Positions 1-7,894 of a stretch of DNA of 64,000 bases are shown here, piece by piece. The DNA lies in NCBI RefSeq assembly GCF_030817415.1, contig NZ_JAUSZI010000002.1, positions 4,402,001 through 4,466,000 of the forward strand, given 5' to 3'. This DNA is from Streptomyces umbrinus (lineage in GTDB: Bacteria; Actinomycetota; Actinomycetes; Streptomycetales; Streptomycetaceae). The notes below the pieces were generated by a model, which was given only the letters and a program-made list of their open reading frames with translations, was not told the DNA's origin and ran no database searches. The translations under genes and the position numbers were made by a program. How positions within the stretch are numbered: the stretch's first letter is position 1; each line of letters begins with the position of its first letter.

Positions 1-1001
1 CGGTCGCCGCGGAGCCCAGGTCGCGTCGCCGCCGTTCGCGCCGGACCGCGGAGGCCGCTCAGCCCGAGGTCGCCGTCGTCGAGGAGGCACCCACGGCTCC
101 CGTGGCCCCCGTCGCCGAGGCGGTCGAGGTGTCCGAGCCGGCGTCCGAGACCAGGCCGCGCCGCCGGACCCGTAAGGCCGCCACGGCCGCCGAGACCGCG
201 GTGGACACCGCCGAGGGCACGGTCGTCGAGGCGGCGGAGGTCACCGAGACGAAGCCGCGCCGCCGTACGCGGAAGGCCGCCCAGGCCCCCGAGGCCGTGG
301 TGGAAGCCGCTGTCGAGCCGGTGGAGGCCGTCGAGGCCAAGCCGCGCCGCACTCGCAAGGCGACGACCACGGCGGCCGCGGAGGCCGCCCTGGACACCGC
401 CGAGGCCGCGGAGGCCAAGCCGCGCCGCCGTACTCGTAAGGCCGCCGCTTCCGACGAGGTCGCCGCAGCCGTCGAAGCCGCCATCCCGGCCCAGGTGGCC
501 GAGGAGGCCGAGGCCAAGCCGGGCCGCCGCACCCGCAAGGCCGTCACGGCCGCCACTGTCGCGGAGATCGCTCCGGTGGACGAGGCGCCCGTCGCGGAGG
601 CCAAGCCGCGTCGGCGTACGCGCAAGGCCGCCGAGGTAGCGGTGGACACCGCTGAGGGCACCACAGTCGAGGCACCGGCGGCCGCGGCGACGAAGTCGCG
701 CCGCACCCACAAGACCGCGGCAGCCGCAGAGGCCGCCGTGGACACCGCGGAGGCGACCGAGGCTGCCGAGACGAAGCCCCGCCGCCGCACCACCCGCAAG
801 GTCGCGGTCGCCGAGGCCGACATCCCGGCCCAGGCCACCGAGGCCGCCCCGGCCGAGGCCCCGGTCAAGCCGCGCCGCACCCGCAAGACGGCGGCCACGG
901 CCACCGTCGCGGACGCTGTCACGGCGGAGGCCGCCCCCGAGGCCAAGCCCCGCCGCCGTGCGCGCAAGACGGCAGCGGTCGCCGAGACGACGGAGAGCTG
1001 A
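1..1001 (+). CDS. C-terminal basic repeat tail of a large protein, probably a DEAD-box RNA helicase (5' partial)
   Basis: The reading frame is open from the left edge, so the gene starts outside the window. The visible part is low-complexity Ala/Glu/Val-rich sequence punctuated about every 25-30 residues by a basic unit of the form KPRRRTRKA. I count about ten such units, ending with a KPRRRARKT variant. Streptomyces RNA helicases of the RhlE/DEAD type and ribonuclease E/G carry similar basic tails that bind RNA or partner proteins. No helicase motif falls inside the window, so the catalytic identity is an inference, supported mainly by gene order in related genomes as I remember it. The stop at 999-1001 is followed immediately by a strong hairpin. 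The other possibility is another nucleic-acid-binding protein with an extended tail. Confidence 0.7.
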   Translation, partial: VAAEPRSRRRRSRRTAEAAQPEVAVVEEAPTAPVAPVAEAVEVSEPASETRPRRRTRKAATAAETAVDTAEGTVVEAAEVTETKPRRRTRKAAQAPEAVVEAAVEPVEAVEAKPRRTRKATTTAAAEAALDTAEAAEAKPRRRTRKAAASDEVAAAVEAAIPAQVAEEAEAKPGRRTRKAVTAATVAEIAPVDEAPVAEAKPRRRTRKAAEVAVDTAEGTTVEAPAAAATKSRRTHKTAAAAEAAVDTAEATEAAETKPRRRTTRKVAVAEADIPAQATEAAPAEAPVKPRRTRKTAATATVADAVTAEAAPEAKPRRRARKTAAVAETTES

Positions 1002-1012
1002 CGCTCACACCT

Positions 1013-1048
1013 GACGGCCCGGTCCCCCTTCGGCGGGGCCGGGCCGTC
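1013..1048 (+). terminator. Rho-independent-type hairpin after the repeat-tail gene
   Basis: GACGGCCCGG (1013-1022) pairs perfectly with CCGGGCCGTC (1039-1048), and inner C-runs extend the stem around a TTCG-like loop. It begins 12 bp after the stop codon. There is no U-tract, which is usual for Streptomyces terminators. Confidence 0.7.
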
Positions 1049-1300
1049 GGCGTTCCCGCACGCGGTCGCGGGTCTGTCGCGACGTTCCCGCACACGGTCG
1101 CAGGCCCGTCGTCGGCATTCCCGCACACAGTCGCAGGCCGTCGCCGGCATCCCCGCACACAGTCGCAGGCCGTCGCCGGCATTCCCGCACACGGTCGCGG
1201 GGCCCCTCGTCGGCGTCCCGCGCGACCGCCGGCCCATCGCGGCATTCCCGCACACGGCCACAGGCCGTCGTCGGCGTCCCCGCACACGGTCGTGGGCCGT
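1045..1300. repeat. Eight imperfect tandem copies of a ~32-bp unit
   Basis: I read eight contiguous units of 33, 32, 32, 32, 34, 30, 31 and 32 bp, totalling 256 bp. The most conserved part of each is TTCCCGCACACGGTCGCAGG followed by CCGT. There are no unique spacers and no open coding frame explains it, because the period is not a multiple of three. It lies between the terminator of the repeat-tail gene and the hydrolase start, so it may sit in the 5' region of the hydrolase transcript or may be non-transcribed. Confidence 0.85.
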
Positions 1301-1372
1301 GTCCCCGGCCCGTCGTCCCTCGGCCGCCGCCCGGCATGCCGTTCGAAAGGTTCCCCGGATAGCCTCCTCCTC

Positions 1373-2254
1373 ATGAGCAGGCCCGCCACTTTCGTCCCGC
1401 CGTCCGGAGCCCGCGCGTATCGGCTCGCCACCGCGCGCGGGGAGTTCGCCGTGATCGAGGCGGGCAGCCCCGAGAAGGGCACCGCGCTCCTGCTGCCGGG
1501 GTTCACCGGCAGCAAGGAGGACTTCATCTCGCTGCACGAACCGCTGGCCGCGGCCGGATACCGGACCGTCGCCGTGGACGGGCGCGGTCAGTACGAGTCG
1601 CCGGGCCCGACAAACGACGAAGCGCCTTACGCGCAGGCCGAGTTGGCGCAGGACGTCCTCGCCCAGATCGACGCGCTGACCGGCGGTCCGACCGACGGCC
1701 CGCGGGAGCGCGTCCACCTCGTGGGCCACTCCTTCGGCGGGCAGGTCGCCCGGGCGGCCGTGCTGCTGGATCCGTCCCGTTTCCGGTCGCTCACCCTGAT
1801 GGCGTCGGGCCCCGCCGAGATCTCCCCCTCCCAGCAGCAGCGCGTGAAGCTCCTGCGGGACGCGCTCGCCGTGATGGACCTGGGTCAGGTGTGGGAGGCC
1901 ATCCAGGCGCTTGAGCCGCCGGAGGACGCCGAGGGCGACCTGGACGCGGGTCTGGACGACCAGGACGACCTGAAGCGGCGCTGGCTCGGCAACAGCCCGG
2001 CCCAACTCATCGCGGCGGGGCGGCAGTTGTGCGAGGAGCCCGACCGGGTGGCCGAGCTGGCCGCCGTCGGACTGCCCGTCCATGTCCTGTCGGGCGAACG
2101 CGACGACACATGGCCTGTGCCGCTCCTCGACGACATGGCCGTACGCCTCGACGCGCACCGCACGATCGTCGGCGGGGCCGAGCACTCACCCAACTCGGAC
2201 CGTCCGCGGGAGACGGCGGAGGCGCTCGCGGCGTTCTGGCACCAGGTGAGCTGA
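1373..2254 (+). CDS. alpha/beta hydrolase
   Basis: Predicted cytoplasmic alpha/beta-fold hydrolase of about 293 residues. The nucleophile elbow is GHSFGG, within HLVGHSFGGQVARAAV. An oxyanion-region segment LLPGFTGSKEDF and a VDGRGQYES strand-turn precede it, and a late GGAEHSPN supplies the candidate catalytic His. I chose the ATG at 1373 because the upstream in-frame GTG at 1292 lies inside the 32-bp array and adds residues unlike the fold. Specificity cannot be read from sequence. The gene stands alone, followed by a copy of the dispersed GC-rich element and a convergent NYN gene. Confidence 0.85.
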   Translation: MSRPATFVPPSGARAYRLATARGEFAVIEAGSPEKGTALLLPGFTGSKEDFISLHEPLAAAGYRTVAVDGRGQYESPGPTNDEAPYAQAELAQDVLAQIDALTGGPTDGPRERVHLVGHSFGGQVARAAVLLDPSRFRSLTLMASGPAEISPSQQQRVKLLRDALAVMDLGQVWEAIQALEPPEDAEGDLDAGLDDQDDLKRRWLGNSPAQLIAAGRQLCEEPDRVAELAAVGLPVHVLSGERDDTWPVPLLDDMAVRLDAHRTIVGGAEHSPNSDRPRETAEALAAFWHQVS

Positions 2255-2301
2255 CGCTCTGCCCGCAAGTTCTTCGGCTGCGGGCCGTTCGTGGCTGGGC
2301 G

Positions 2302-2320
2302 CGCAGTTCCCCGCGCCCCT
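2302..2320 (+). repeat. Dispersed GC-rich intergenic element, copy 1
   Basis: Exact core CGCAGTTCCCCGCGCCCCT preceded by the usual flank GTTCGTGGCTGG. It lies between the convergent hydrolase and NYN-protein genes, where it could act as a termination or RNA-processing hairpin together with the following TATGGGGCC. Confidence 0.8.
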
Positions 2321-2349
2321 TATGGGGCCGGCCCGAAGCAGCAGACGAG

Positions 2350-3252
2350 CTAGTACTGCCCCTGCAAGTGCTCCCAGAAGCCGTCCCGCAGGGACCTTCG
2401 CAGATCCGCCTGCCCCCGCAGCGAGTACTGCAGCAGCCCCTCCGCCTCCACGAGCAGATCCTGGTCGACAGGCCCTGGCAGATAGGGATGCCCGGGCAGC
2501 AGCTCCGCCAGCGCCTCGCGCCCCCGCGCGGCCAGCCACTTCGCGGCGATCTGCGCGCCCACGAACCGCACGTCCTCGCGCGTGGGCCGGCCCGCCGCCG
2601 ACGTGTCGTACGAGGCGGAGGTCCGCCGGGCGACGTACGGCTTGAAGAACTCCAGGTCGAACGTGCGCTGACTGTCGACCTCCCAGAGCAGCGGCTCCGC
2701 CTGGTTGCGCCCCTCCGGCGCCTCGATGCCCCAGAGGTGCACGCGGGCCCCGTACCCCTGCGCCGCCTCGACCGCCGAGACCAGGTCCTCGTCGCCGCCG
2801 ATGAGCGCCGCGTCGCTGATGGCGCGGTGCCGGGCCAGCGACTCCAGATCCGTACGGATCAGGGAGTCGACGCCCTTCTGCTGGTTGTTGGCGTTGAGGT
2901 TGCCGAGGCGGACCTTCACGTCGGGCAGCTCGGCGATGGACTGCTGCTCCGCGGTGTGGATGCGGCGCCGCGCCCCGTCGTACCAGTAGACGCGCAGCAG
3001 CCTGCTGTCCGCGAAGATCGTGCGGGCCCGGTCGATGAGCGCCTCGATGAGTCCCTCGGCGTCCAGATCGAAGGCCCGGCGGTCCTCCGTCCCGGCGACG
3101 AGCCGGCCCGCGGCCGCGTAGAGATACCCCGCGTCGACGAAGATCGCATGAGTCGACGGCGTCTTCGCCACCTCGGCGAGCATGCGCAGGAGCAGCTCGT
3201 TCGTGCGGTCGATACGCGCACCGAGCACCGCTGGATCGAGGTCGTCATTCAT
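2350..3252 (-). CDS. NYN-domain (PIN-like) putative ribonuclease
   Basis: About 300 residues. The N-terminal half matches the NYN/LabA/DUF88 fold, with FVDAGYLY carrying the first acidic residue, KGVDSLIRTDL in the middle and ALIGGDEDLVSAV carrying the last acidic pair. These are the expected metal ligands of PIN-like nucleases. The C-terminal ~110 residues (from about FVGAQIAAKWLA) form a helical domain of unknown role. I chose the ATG at 3252, with GAGG eight bases upstream, rather than the longer frame reaching 3546, which runs antisense across a real small gene and its promoter. Actinobacterial members of this family are inferred to act in RNA turnover. The gene is divergent from the SigR-type promoter at 3381. 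Confidence 0.85.
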   Translation of the reverse strand: MNDDLDPAVLGARIDRTNELLLRMLAEVAKTPSTHAIFVDAGYLYAAAGRLVAGTEDRRAFDLDAEGLIEALIDRARTIFADSRLLRVYWYDGARRRIHTAEQQSIAELPDVKVRLGNLNANNQQKGVDSLIRTDLESLARHRAISDAALIGGDEDLVSAVEAAQGYGARVHLWGIEAPEGRNQAEPLLWEVDSQRTFDLEFFKPYVARRTSASYDTSAAGRPTREDVRFVGAQIAAKWLAARGREALAELLPGHPYLPGPVDQDLLVEAEGLLQYSLRGQADLRRSLRDGFWEHLQGQY

Positions 3253-3380
3253 ATGCGCCTCATTGTCGCAGGCGGTCACGGGACGAACACAACCGGTCCG
3301 GAAATCGATCTGAAAGCCGGCTTGGAGACCGGTCGGATACCAGTCAGTAGTTAGCCGTTCGAAAAATTTCTTTAGCGTAG

Positions 3381-3406
3381 GGAATGTTTGTAACACGCAT
3401 GCCGTT
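3381..3406 (+). promoter_or_regulatory. SigR-type promoter, GGAAT-N18-GTT
   Basis: GGAAT at 3381-3385 and GTT at 3404-3406 are separated by exactly 18 bp. This is the published consensus for the thiol-oxidative-stress sigma factor SigR of Streptomyces (SigH in mycobacteria). It lies about 60 bp upstream of the GTG start of the 50-residue protein and reads toward it. Confidence 0.65.
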
Positions 3407-3466
3407 GGATCCCTATGTAACCAAGTAGTTCTCCTCAGGAGGATGACCAGACGAAGGGAGAAGCCT

Positions 3467-3619
3467 GTGCGCTTCGAAATCATGCGCCTTGACGACGTCG
3501 ACGGAACCCCCGTGGACAGCACCGTCGTGGACGCCGCCTCCGTCAACCGGATCGTTCAGCAGGCCGCAGCCATCGGGCAGCGCCTCTGGATCCGCCCGGC
3601 CAACACCTCGGCCTCATAA
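3467..3619 (+). CDS. 50-residue conserved small protein under a SigR-type promoter
   Basis: The GTG start at 3467 is preceded by GGGAG at 3456-3460. The product begins VRFEIMRLDDVDGTPVDS and ends WIRPANTSAS, with no membrane segment and no cysteine. The ribosome binding site, G/C third-position usage, exact SigR-type promoter and perfect 17-bp terminator hairpin make it a convincing monocistronic gene despite its size. I recall a similar small protein as conserved across Streptomyces but know of no assigned function. Being behind a disulfide-stress promoter, it may act in the response to thiol oxidation, but this is inference only. Confidence 0.8.
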   Translation: MRFEIMRLDDVDGTPVDSTVVDAASVNRIVQQAAAIGQRLWIRPANTSAS

Positions 3620-3666
3620 CATCGGACGCTCGACAGACGAAGACTGACTGACGGACAGACAGACTT

Positions 3667-3706
3667 CAGAACCCCCGTACGGCACCGACGCCGTACGGGG
3701 GTTCTG
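3667..3706. terminator. Perfect 17-bp hairpin after the small gene
   Basis: CAGAACCCCCGTACGGC (3667-3683) pairs base for base with 3690-3706 around a 6-nt loop, 48 bp after the small gene's stop. It lies between convergent genes and could serve both strands. Confidence 0.85.
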
Positions 3707-3779
3707 CGTTGCGCGGCCGGCGCCTCGGAGGGTGCGGTTCTGCGTTGCGCGGCACCGCGGAGGGCGCGCGCAAAGGCGC

Positions 3780-4385
3780 TCAGCTGCTCTGGATGACCTG
3801 CGTGACGCCGTTGATGATCTGCTGCACGGCGATCGCGGAGAGCATCATGCCCGCGAGCCGCGTCACCAGCACGACACCGCCGTCCTTGATGACCCGGATG
3901 ATCAGCAGCGAGTACCGCATCACCACCCACAGCACGACATGGATCGCGACGATCGCGGCCCACACCGACACCTGCGACGCCACGCCGTCGGCCTTCTGCA
4001 CGGCGAGGATGACGGACACGATCGCGCCCGGCCCGGCGAGCAACGGCATGCCCAGCGGCACGAGGGCGACGTTGACGTCCTTCGTCTGCTTGGGCTCGTC
4101 CGTCTTGCCCGTGAGCAGGTCGAGCGCGATGAGCAGGAGCAGCAGCCCGCCCGCGATCATCAGCGCGGGGACGGACACGTGCAGGTAGTTGAGGATCTGG
4201 TGCCCGAGCAGCCCGAAGACGGCGATGACTCCGCCGGCCACGCAGACGGCCTGGAACGCCATCCGCTTCTGCACCTTGGCCGGCCGTCCGGCCGTCAGCG
4301 CGAGGAAGATCGGGGTGATCCCGGGGGGATCCATGATGACGAAGAGGGTCAGGAAGAGGGAGCCGAAGACGGCGAGGTCGAACAC
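3780..4385 (-). CDS. MarC-family integral membrane protein
   Basis: About 201 residues with six predicted membrane segments. The family signature MDPPGITPIFLALT lies near the N-terminus, and a second segment MPLLAGPGAIVSV near the middle forms the internal pseudo-repeat typical of MarC/YchE/YhgN. I chose the GTG at 4385 (VFDLAVFGSLF) because it gives the usual family length. The frame continues upstream to 4523, but that part is arginine- and proline-rich and does not resemble a membrane protein. The substrate of MarC proteins is not established, and the original link to antibiotic resistance in E. coli was withdrawn. The gene lies 246 bp downstream of the PHP gene on the same strand. Confidence 0.88.
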   Translation of the reverse strand: MFDLAVFGSLFLTLFVIMDPPGITPIFLALTAGRPAKVQKRMAFQAVCVAGGVIAVFGLLGHQILNYLHVSVPALMIAGGLLLLLIALDLLTGKTDEPKQTKDVNVALVPLGMPLLAGPGAIVSVILAVQKADGVASQVSVWAAIVAIHVVLWVVMRYSLLIIRVIKDGGVVLVTRLAGMMLSAIAVQQIINGVTQVIQSS

Positions 4386-4631
4386 GGTGAGCCTTGCGAG
4401 AAGAGGGACGAGACGAGGAAGTGGAACAGCGAGGACGGGCCGTAGGACGGCGCAGCGCCCATCGCTGTGGGCAGGCGTTGCGCGGCCCGGGAGGGGTGGG
4501 CACAGCCGGCAACCGGTGGGCATGGCCCGGGGCGCGACCGCCTTCGGAAGCGACTGAGCGGGAACCGGGCAGGAACCGAGCGGAACTGGGCAGGAAGCGA
4601 ACGAGACCGTGCCGGGGGTCGGCGGGACCGC

Positions 4632-5498
4632 TCAGCGCCCAGCGCCTCCGCCGGCGCCCGGTACGGGAAACGCGCCGGTGGCCCGCCGGGTGATCTCCCC
4701 GTAGATCTCGGGATCCGTCGTGAACTCCCCGAGCACACACGTCTTGCGGCTGCCGTGATAGTCGCTGGAGCCGGTCGGCAACAGCCCCAACTCGCCCGCG
4801 AGGCCGCGCAGTCGGGCCCGGGTGGCCGGTTCGTGGTCCATGTGGTCGACCTCGATCCCGTCGAGCCCGGCCGCCGCGAGCTCCGCGATCGCGGACTCCG
4901 GCACGGTCTGCCCACGCTTGGAGGCGGCGGGATGCGCGAAGACGGTCACGCCGCCCGCGGCCTTGACGAGCCGGATCATCTCGAAGGGGTCCGACTCGTG
5001 CTTCTCGACGTAGGCGCGCCCGCCGTCGGCGAGCCACTCGGTCGTGAACGCGTCGGAGACGCTGCGTACGACACCCAGCTCGACCAGCGCGGTGGCGATG
5101 TGCGGCCGCCCCACGGAACCGCCGGCCGCGATGCGCTCGACCTGCTCCCAGGTGACCGGCACGCCCAGCTCCTGGAGGTTGGCGATCATCGCCTGGGCCC
5201 GCGGCACCCGGTCGTCGCGTACGAGCTCGCGCTCGCTCAGCAGCTCGGGCTCCTCGGGATCGAAGAGGTACGCCAGCATGTGCAGCCCCACTCCGTCGAG
5301 ACGGCAGGAGAGCTCGGCTCCCGTCACCAACGTGAGCCCGGCGGGCAGGGCCGCCAGGGCCTCCGCGTACCCGCGGGTGGTGTCGTGATCGGTCAGCGCG
5401 ACGACGTCGAGCCCGGCGGCACCGGCGTTGCGCACCAGCTCGGCGGGGGTGTCCGTACCGTCGGACGCCGTGGAGTGGCAGTGCAGATCGATGCGCAC
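4632..5498 (-). CDS. PHP-domain metal-dependent phosphoesterase
   Basis: About 288 residues. The N-terminal RIDLHCHS supplies the first metal-binding His pair, followed by ALTDHDTTRGYAEA, GAELS (acidic ligand), a mid-protein GGVTVFAHP and a late SSDYHG. This is the full PHP ligand set in order. The closest characterised relatives are YciV/TrpH-type 3',5'-nucleoside bisphosphate phosphatases (RNase AM), which remove 3' phosphates or trim RNA 5' ends, so a similar cytoplasmic activity is likely. The GTG at 5498 has GGAG eight bases upstream and puts the HCHS motif at the normal position. A GTG at 5516 is possible but adds a non-conserved SGVCV stretch. Confidence 0.87.
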   Translation of the reverse strand: MRIDLHCHSTASDGTDTPAELVRNAGAAGLDVVALTDHDTTRGYAEALAALPAGLTLVTGAELSCRLDGVGLHMLAYLFDPEEPELLSERELVRDDRVPRAQAMIANLQELGVPVTWEQVERIAAGGSVGRPHIATALVELGVVRSVSDAFTTEWLADGGRAYVEKHESDPFEMIRLVKAAGGVTVFAHPAASKRGQTVPESAIAELAAAGLDGIEVDHMDHEPATRARLRGLAGELGLLPTGSSDYHGSRKTCVLGEFTTDPEIYGEITRRATGAFPVPGAGGGAGR

Positions 5499-5676
5499 GA
5501 CACAGACTCCAGACACGAACGGAACAAGACGGACCGCTCAAGGATAACGGCCCCAGGAACGCCCCCTGTCACACCCAAAGCACGGGGTCACCCCCTACAA
5601 ACGGCTCTGCGGCAGGGCGCTTGTTCTTTTCAGGGGCGCAGGAGGACAGCTCCGTGGCAGCACGCCCGCACTTTTC

Positions 5677-5695
5677 AGGGGCGCGGGGAACTGCG
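5677..5695 (-). repeat. Dispersed GC-rich intergenic element, copy 2
   Basis: AGGGGCGCGGGGAACTGCG on the + strand, that is, the core in minus orientation, followed by the usual GACCAGCCAC flank. A partial copy (TTTTCAGGGGCGCAGG) lies about 50 bp to its left. The whole gap 5499-5762 holds nothing else I recognise. Confidence 0.8.
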
Positions 5696-5762
5696 CGACC
5701 AGCCACACACCACCCGCACCCGGCAGACCACAGACACCCCACCCCCGTGGCCGCCCAAAAAA

Positions 5763-6404
5763 CTACGGCTCAAGAATCCGCGGCGACAACGCCCCACAAG
5801 GCAACAGATCCACTTCCGCCCCCGCATCCCGCAGATCCGTGAGCACCAGCTCGTCATACATCAGCAACCCCGACTGCTCGGGCCACACAACGGCCCACAG
5901 CCACAACCCCCGCGCCTCCCCCGCGAAGACGGCCCGGTCGTCGGGTGTCCCGGCGACATGCCACAACGGCGTCGGCCGCCCCGCGGCGAGCAACTTCGCC
6001 TGGGCGGGCTTCTCGACGCTCATGTACGGCCCCGGATCGGGCCCGTCGATCCCCGCGTACCGCGCGCCGAGCCCGACCCCGAGTTCCTCGGCGATGAGCA
6101 CCAGCTCCCCTATGCCACCGAGCGGCCCCGGCCCGGAGCAGGCCACCGCCGTGGCGCGACCGCCACTGCGGTCGTCGCCGGCGAACGCGGCGCCCGTGAA
6201 GAGCCAGCCGACGGGCAGCGGCCACGGCATCCACACCGGTACGCGCGCACGGTGCACGACCACGCCGAGGGCTTCGACGCTGGGCGGGATCACGGGCTGC
6301 AGCGGATGCACGATGCCGTGCACATCGCACTGCCAGGAGTCGGCAAAGAGGCCGGGAGCCCTGACCCGGCCACCACACTTCGGGCAACTGGGTTCGCCCC
6401 TCAT
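5763..6404 (-). CDS. DUF6758-type zinc-ribbon protein
   Basis: About 213 residues. It begins MRGEPSCPKCGGRVRAPGL and soon has DSWQCDVHG, giving CPKC plus a C-x-x-H pair that should bind zinc. The remainder is tryptophan- and proline-rich (VWMPWPLPVGWL, GLWLWAVVWPEQSGLL) with no transmembrane prediction I would trust. I recall it as a family restricted to Streptomyces and relatives, function unknown. The ATG at 6404 is preferred because GGGGAGG lies about 11 bases upstream. A TTG at 6413 is an alternative. It is divergent from the MFS gene across 174 bp. Confidence 0.75.
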   Translation of the reverse strand: MRGEPSCPKCGGRVRAPGLFADSWQCDVHGIVHPLQPVIPPSVEALGVVVHRARVPVWMPWPLPVGWLFTGAAFAGDDRSGGRATAVACSGPGPLGGIGELVLIAEELGVGLGARYAGIDGPDPGPYMSVEKPAQAKLLAAGRPTPLWHVAGTPDDRAVFAGEARGLWLWAVVWPEQSGLLMYDELVLTDLRDAGAEVDLLPCGALSPRILEP

Positions 6405-6500
6405 AGGGCCCAACGGTCCTCCCCGTATTTGGTTGCGTCAAGGACGATCACCCGTCCGGCGTGTGCCTGTCACCTTCCCCTCACCTCGGAAAACTAGATG

Positions 6501-6534
6501 TAGCTTGCATTTATTAGTCGAGCTAACTTATTAT
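6501..6534 (+). promoter_or_regulatory. AT-rich promoter/operator of the MFS exporter
   Basis: TTGCAT (6505-6510) and TATTAT (6529-6534) are 18 bp apart. An inverted repeat TAGCT (6501-6505) / AGCTA (6521-6525) overlaps the spacer. This is the most AT-rich stretch of the first 10 kb and ends 45 bp before the MFS start. The arrangement suggests repression by a TetR- or MarR-type regulator that is not encoded next door. Confidence 0.5.
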
Positions 6535-6578
6535 GTGTATACGCCAACGATCCCGATGCGAGGAGTGAAGGAGCCGGC

Positions 6579-7844
6579 ATGAACAGCGGTACGGCAGAGC
6601 ACACAGGAGGTCCCGCCGAAGGGGACACGTTCGACGCGGGGGCCGGCGGCCTCCTGCGTCAGCCGAAGGCGGTCTGGGCGACCGCCGGGGCATCCGTCGT
6701 CGCCTTCATGGGCATCGGGCTCGTCGACCCGATCCTGCCCTCCATCGCCAAGGGCCTGGACGCCACCGCGGGCCAGGTCTCGCTGCTCTTCACCTCCTAC
6801 TTCCTGATCACGGCCGTCGCGATGCTGGTCACGGGCTTCGTCTCCAGCCGCATCGGCGGCCGCAGGACCCTGCTCCTCGGCCTCGCCCTGGTCGTGGTCT
6901 TCGCGGGCCTGTCCGGCACGTCCGGTTCGGTCGGCGAACTCGTCGGATTCCGCGCGGGCTGGGGGCTCGGCAACGCGCTGTTCGTCTCGACGGCCCTCGC
7001 GGTCATCGTCGGCGCGGCGGCCGGCGGCAGCGCCGCGGCGATCCTGCTGTACGAGTCCGCCCTGGGCCTCGGCATGGCCTGCGGACCCCTGCTGGGCGCA
7101 CTGCTCGGGGACGCCAGCTGGCGCTACCCGTTCTTCGGCACCGCGGTCCTGATGGCGATCGGGTTCCTGTGCATCACGGCGTTCCTGAAGGAGCAGCCGA
7201 AGCCCGCGCGCAAGACCGGCCTGCTCGACCCGATCAAGGCGCTCGGCCACGGCGGGCTCGCCTCGGCGGCCGCCTCCGCGTTCTTCTACAACTACACGTT
7301 CTTCACCGTGCTGGCCTTCACGCCGTTCGTGCTGAACATGAGCCCGTACAAGTCCGGCGCGGTCTTCTTCGCCTGGGGGCTGCTGCTCGCGGTGTTCTCG
7401 GTGCTCGTGGCGCCGCGACTGCAGGCACGGTTCGGGTCGCTGAAGGTGCTCGGCGGTTCACTGGTGCTGCTCGCGGCCGACGTGCTCGTCCTCGGCTACG
7501 GCAGCCACACCGCGGCCGTCGTCTGCACGATCCTCTCCGGCGCCTTCATCGGCGTGAACAACACCGTCTACACGGAGCTCGCGCTCGGCGTCTCGGACGC
7601 CCCGCGCCCGGTGGCGAGCGCCGGCTACAACTTCGTCCGCTGGTTCGCGGCCGCCGCCGCGCCCTTCTTCGCGCCGAGGATCGAGGAGTGGACCGACATC
7701 CACATCCCGTTCGTGGTCGCGACGGTCACCGCGGTACTGGGTGCGGTCGTCGTCCTCGTACGCCGGAAGTCGCTCGCACACGAGGCCGAGGAACTCGAGA
7801 CCCGGCACGCGACCGAGGACAGTGTGGCCGTGTTTGCCAACTGA
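6579..7844 (+). CDS. MFS exporter of the multidrug/ACDE type
   Basis: 421 residues with twelve predicted membrane helices and a cytoplasmic N-terminal tail of about 30 residues. Family marks include GIGLVDPILPSIAKGL in TM1, GFVSSRIGGRRTLL after TM2 (the MFS A-motif loop), GPLLGALLGDASWR in TM5 and GYNFVRWFAAAAAPF in TM11. These resemble drug:proton antiporters of the ACDE/Bcr group. The ATG has AAGGAG six bases upstream. It is monocistronic with its own AT-rich promoter. The likely role is proton-driven efflux of a toxic compound, with substrate unknown. Confidence 0.85.
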   Translation: MNSGTAEHTGGPAEGDTFDAGAGGLLRQPKAVWATAGASVVAFMGIGLVDPILPSIAKGLDATAGQVSLLFTSYFLITAVAMLVTGFVSSRIGGRRTLLLGLALVVVFAGLSGTSGSVGELVGFRAGWGLGNALFVSTALAVIVGAAAGGSAAAILLYESALGLGMACGPLLGALLGDASWRYPFFGTAVLMAIGFLCITAFLKEQPKPARKTGLLDPIKALGHGGLASAAASAFFYNYTFFTVLAFTPFVLNMSPYKSGAVFFAWGLLLAVFSVLVAPRLQARFGSLKVLGGSLVLLAADVLVLGYGSHTAAVVCTILSGAFIGVNNTVYTELALGVSDAPRPVASAGYNFVRWFAAAAAPFFAPRIEEWTDIHIPFVVATVTAVLGAVVVLVRRKSLAHEAEELETRHATEDSVAVFAN

Positions 7845-7894
7845 CGGATTTCGGCCACGGGTTGGTGACGTTACTCACCCCCGGGCCGCCCGGA

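Noticed and set aside
1045..1300. 32-bp array considered as a CRISPR
   Set aside because: Units are contiguous with no unique spacers, each unit is imperfect, and no cas gene is near.
59..2185. 708-residue open frame on the minus strand, and shorter ones at 919-1527 and 1005-1337
   Set aside because: Antisense to the repeat-tail gene, the 32-bp array and the hydrolase. The composition is Arg/Ala noise typical of high-GC shadow frames.
2029..3354. 441-residue plus-strand open frame
   Set aside because: Runs antisense to the NYN gene, which has the acidic nuclease motifs, third-position bias and a ribosome binding site.
3556..5541. 661-residue minus-strand open frame
   Set aside because: Overlaps MarC and the PHP protein in another frame. 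Its product is almost entirely Arg/Ala/Gly.
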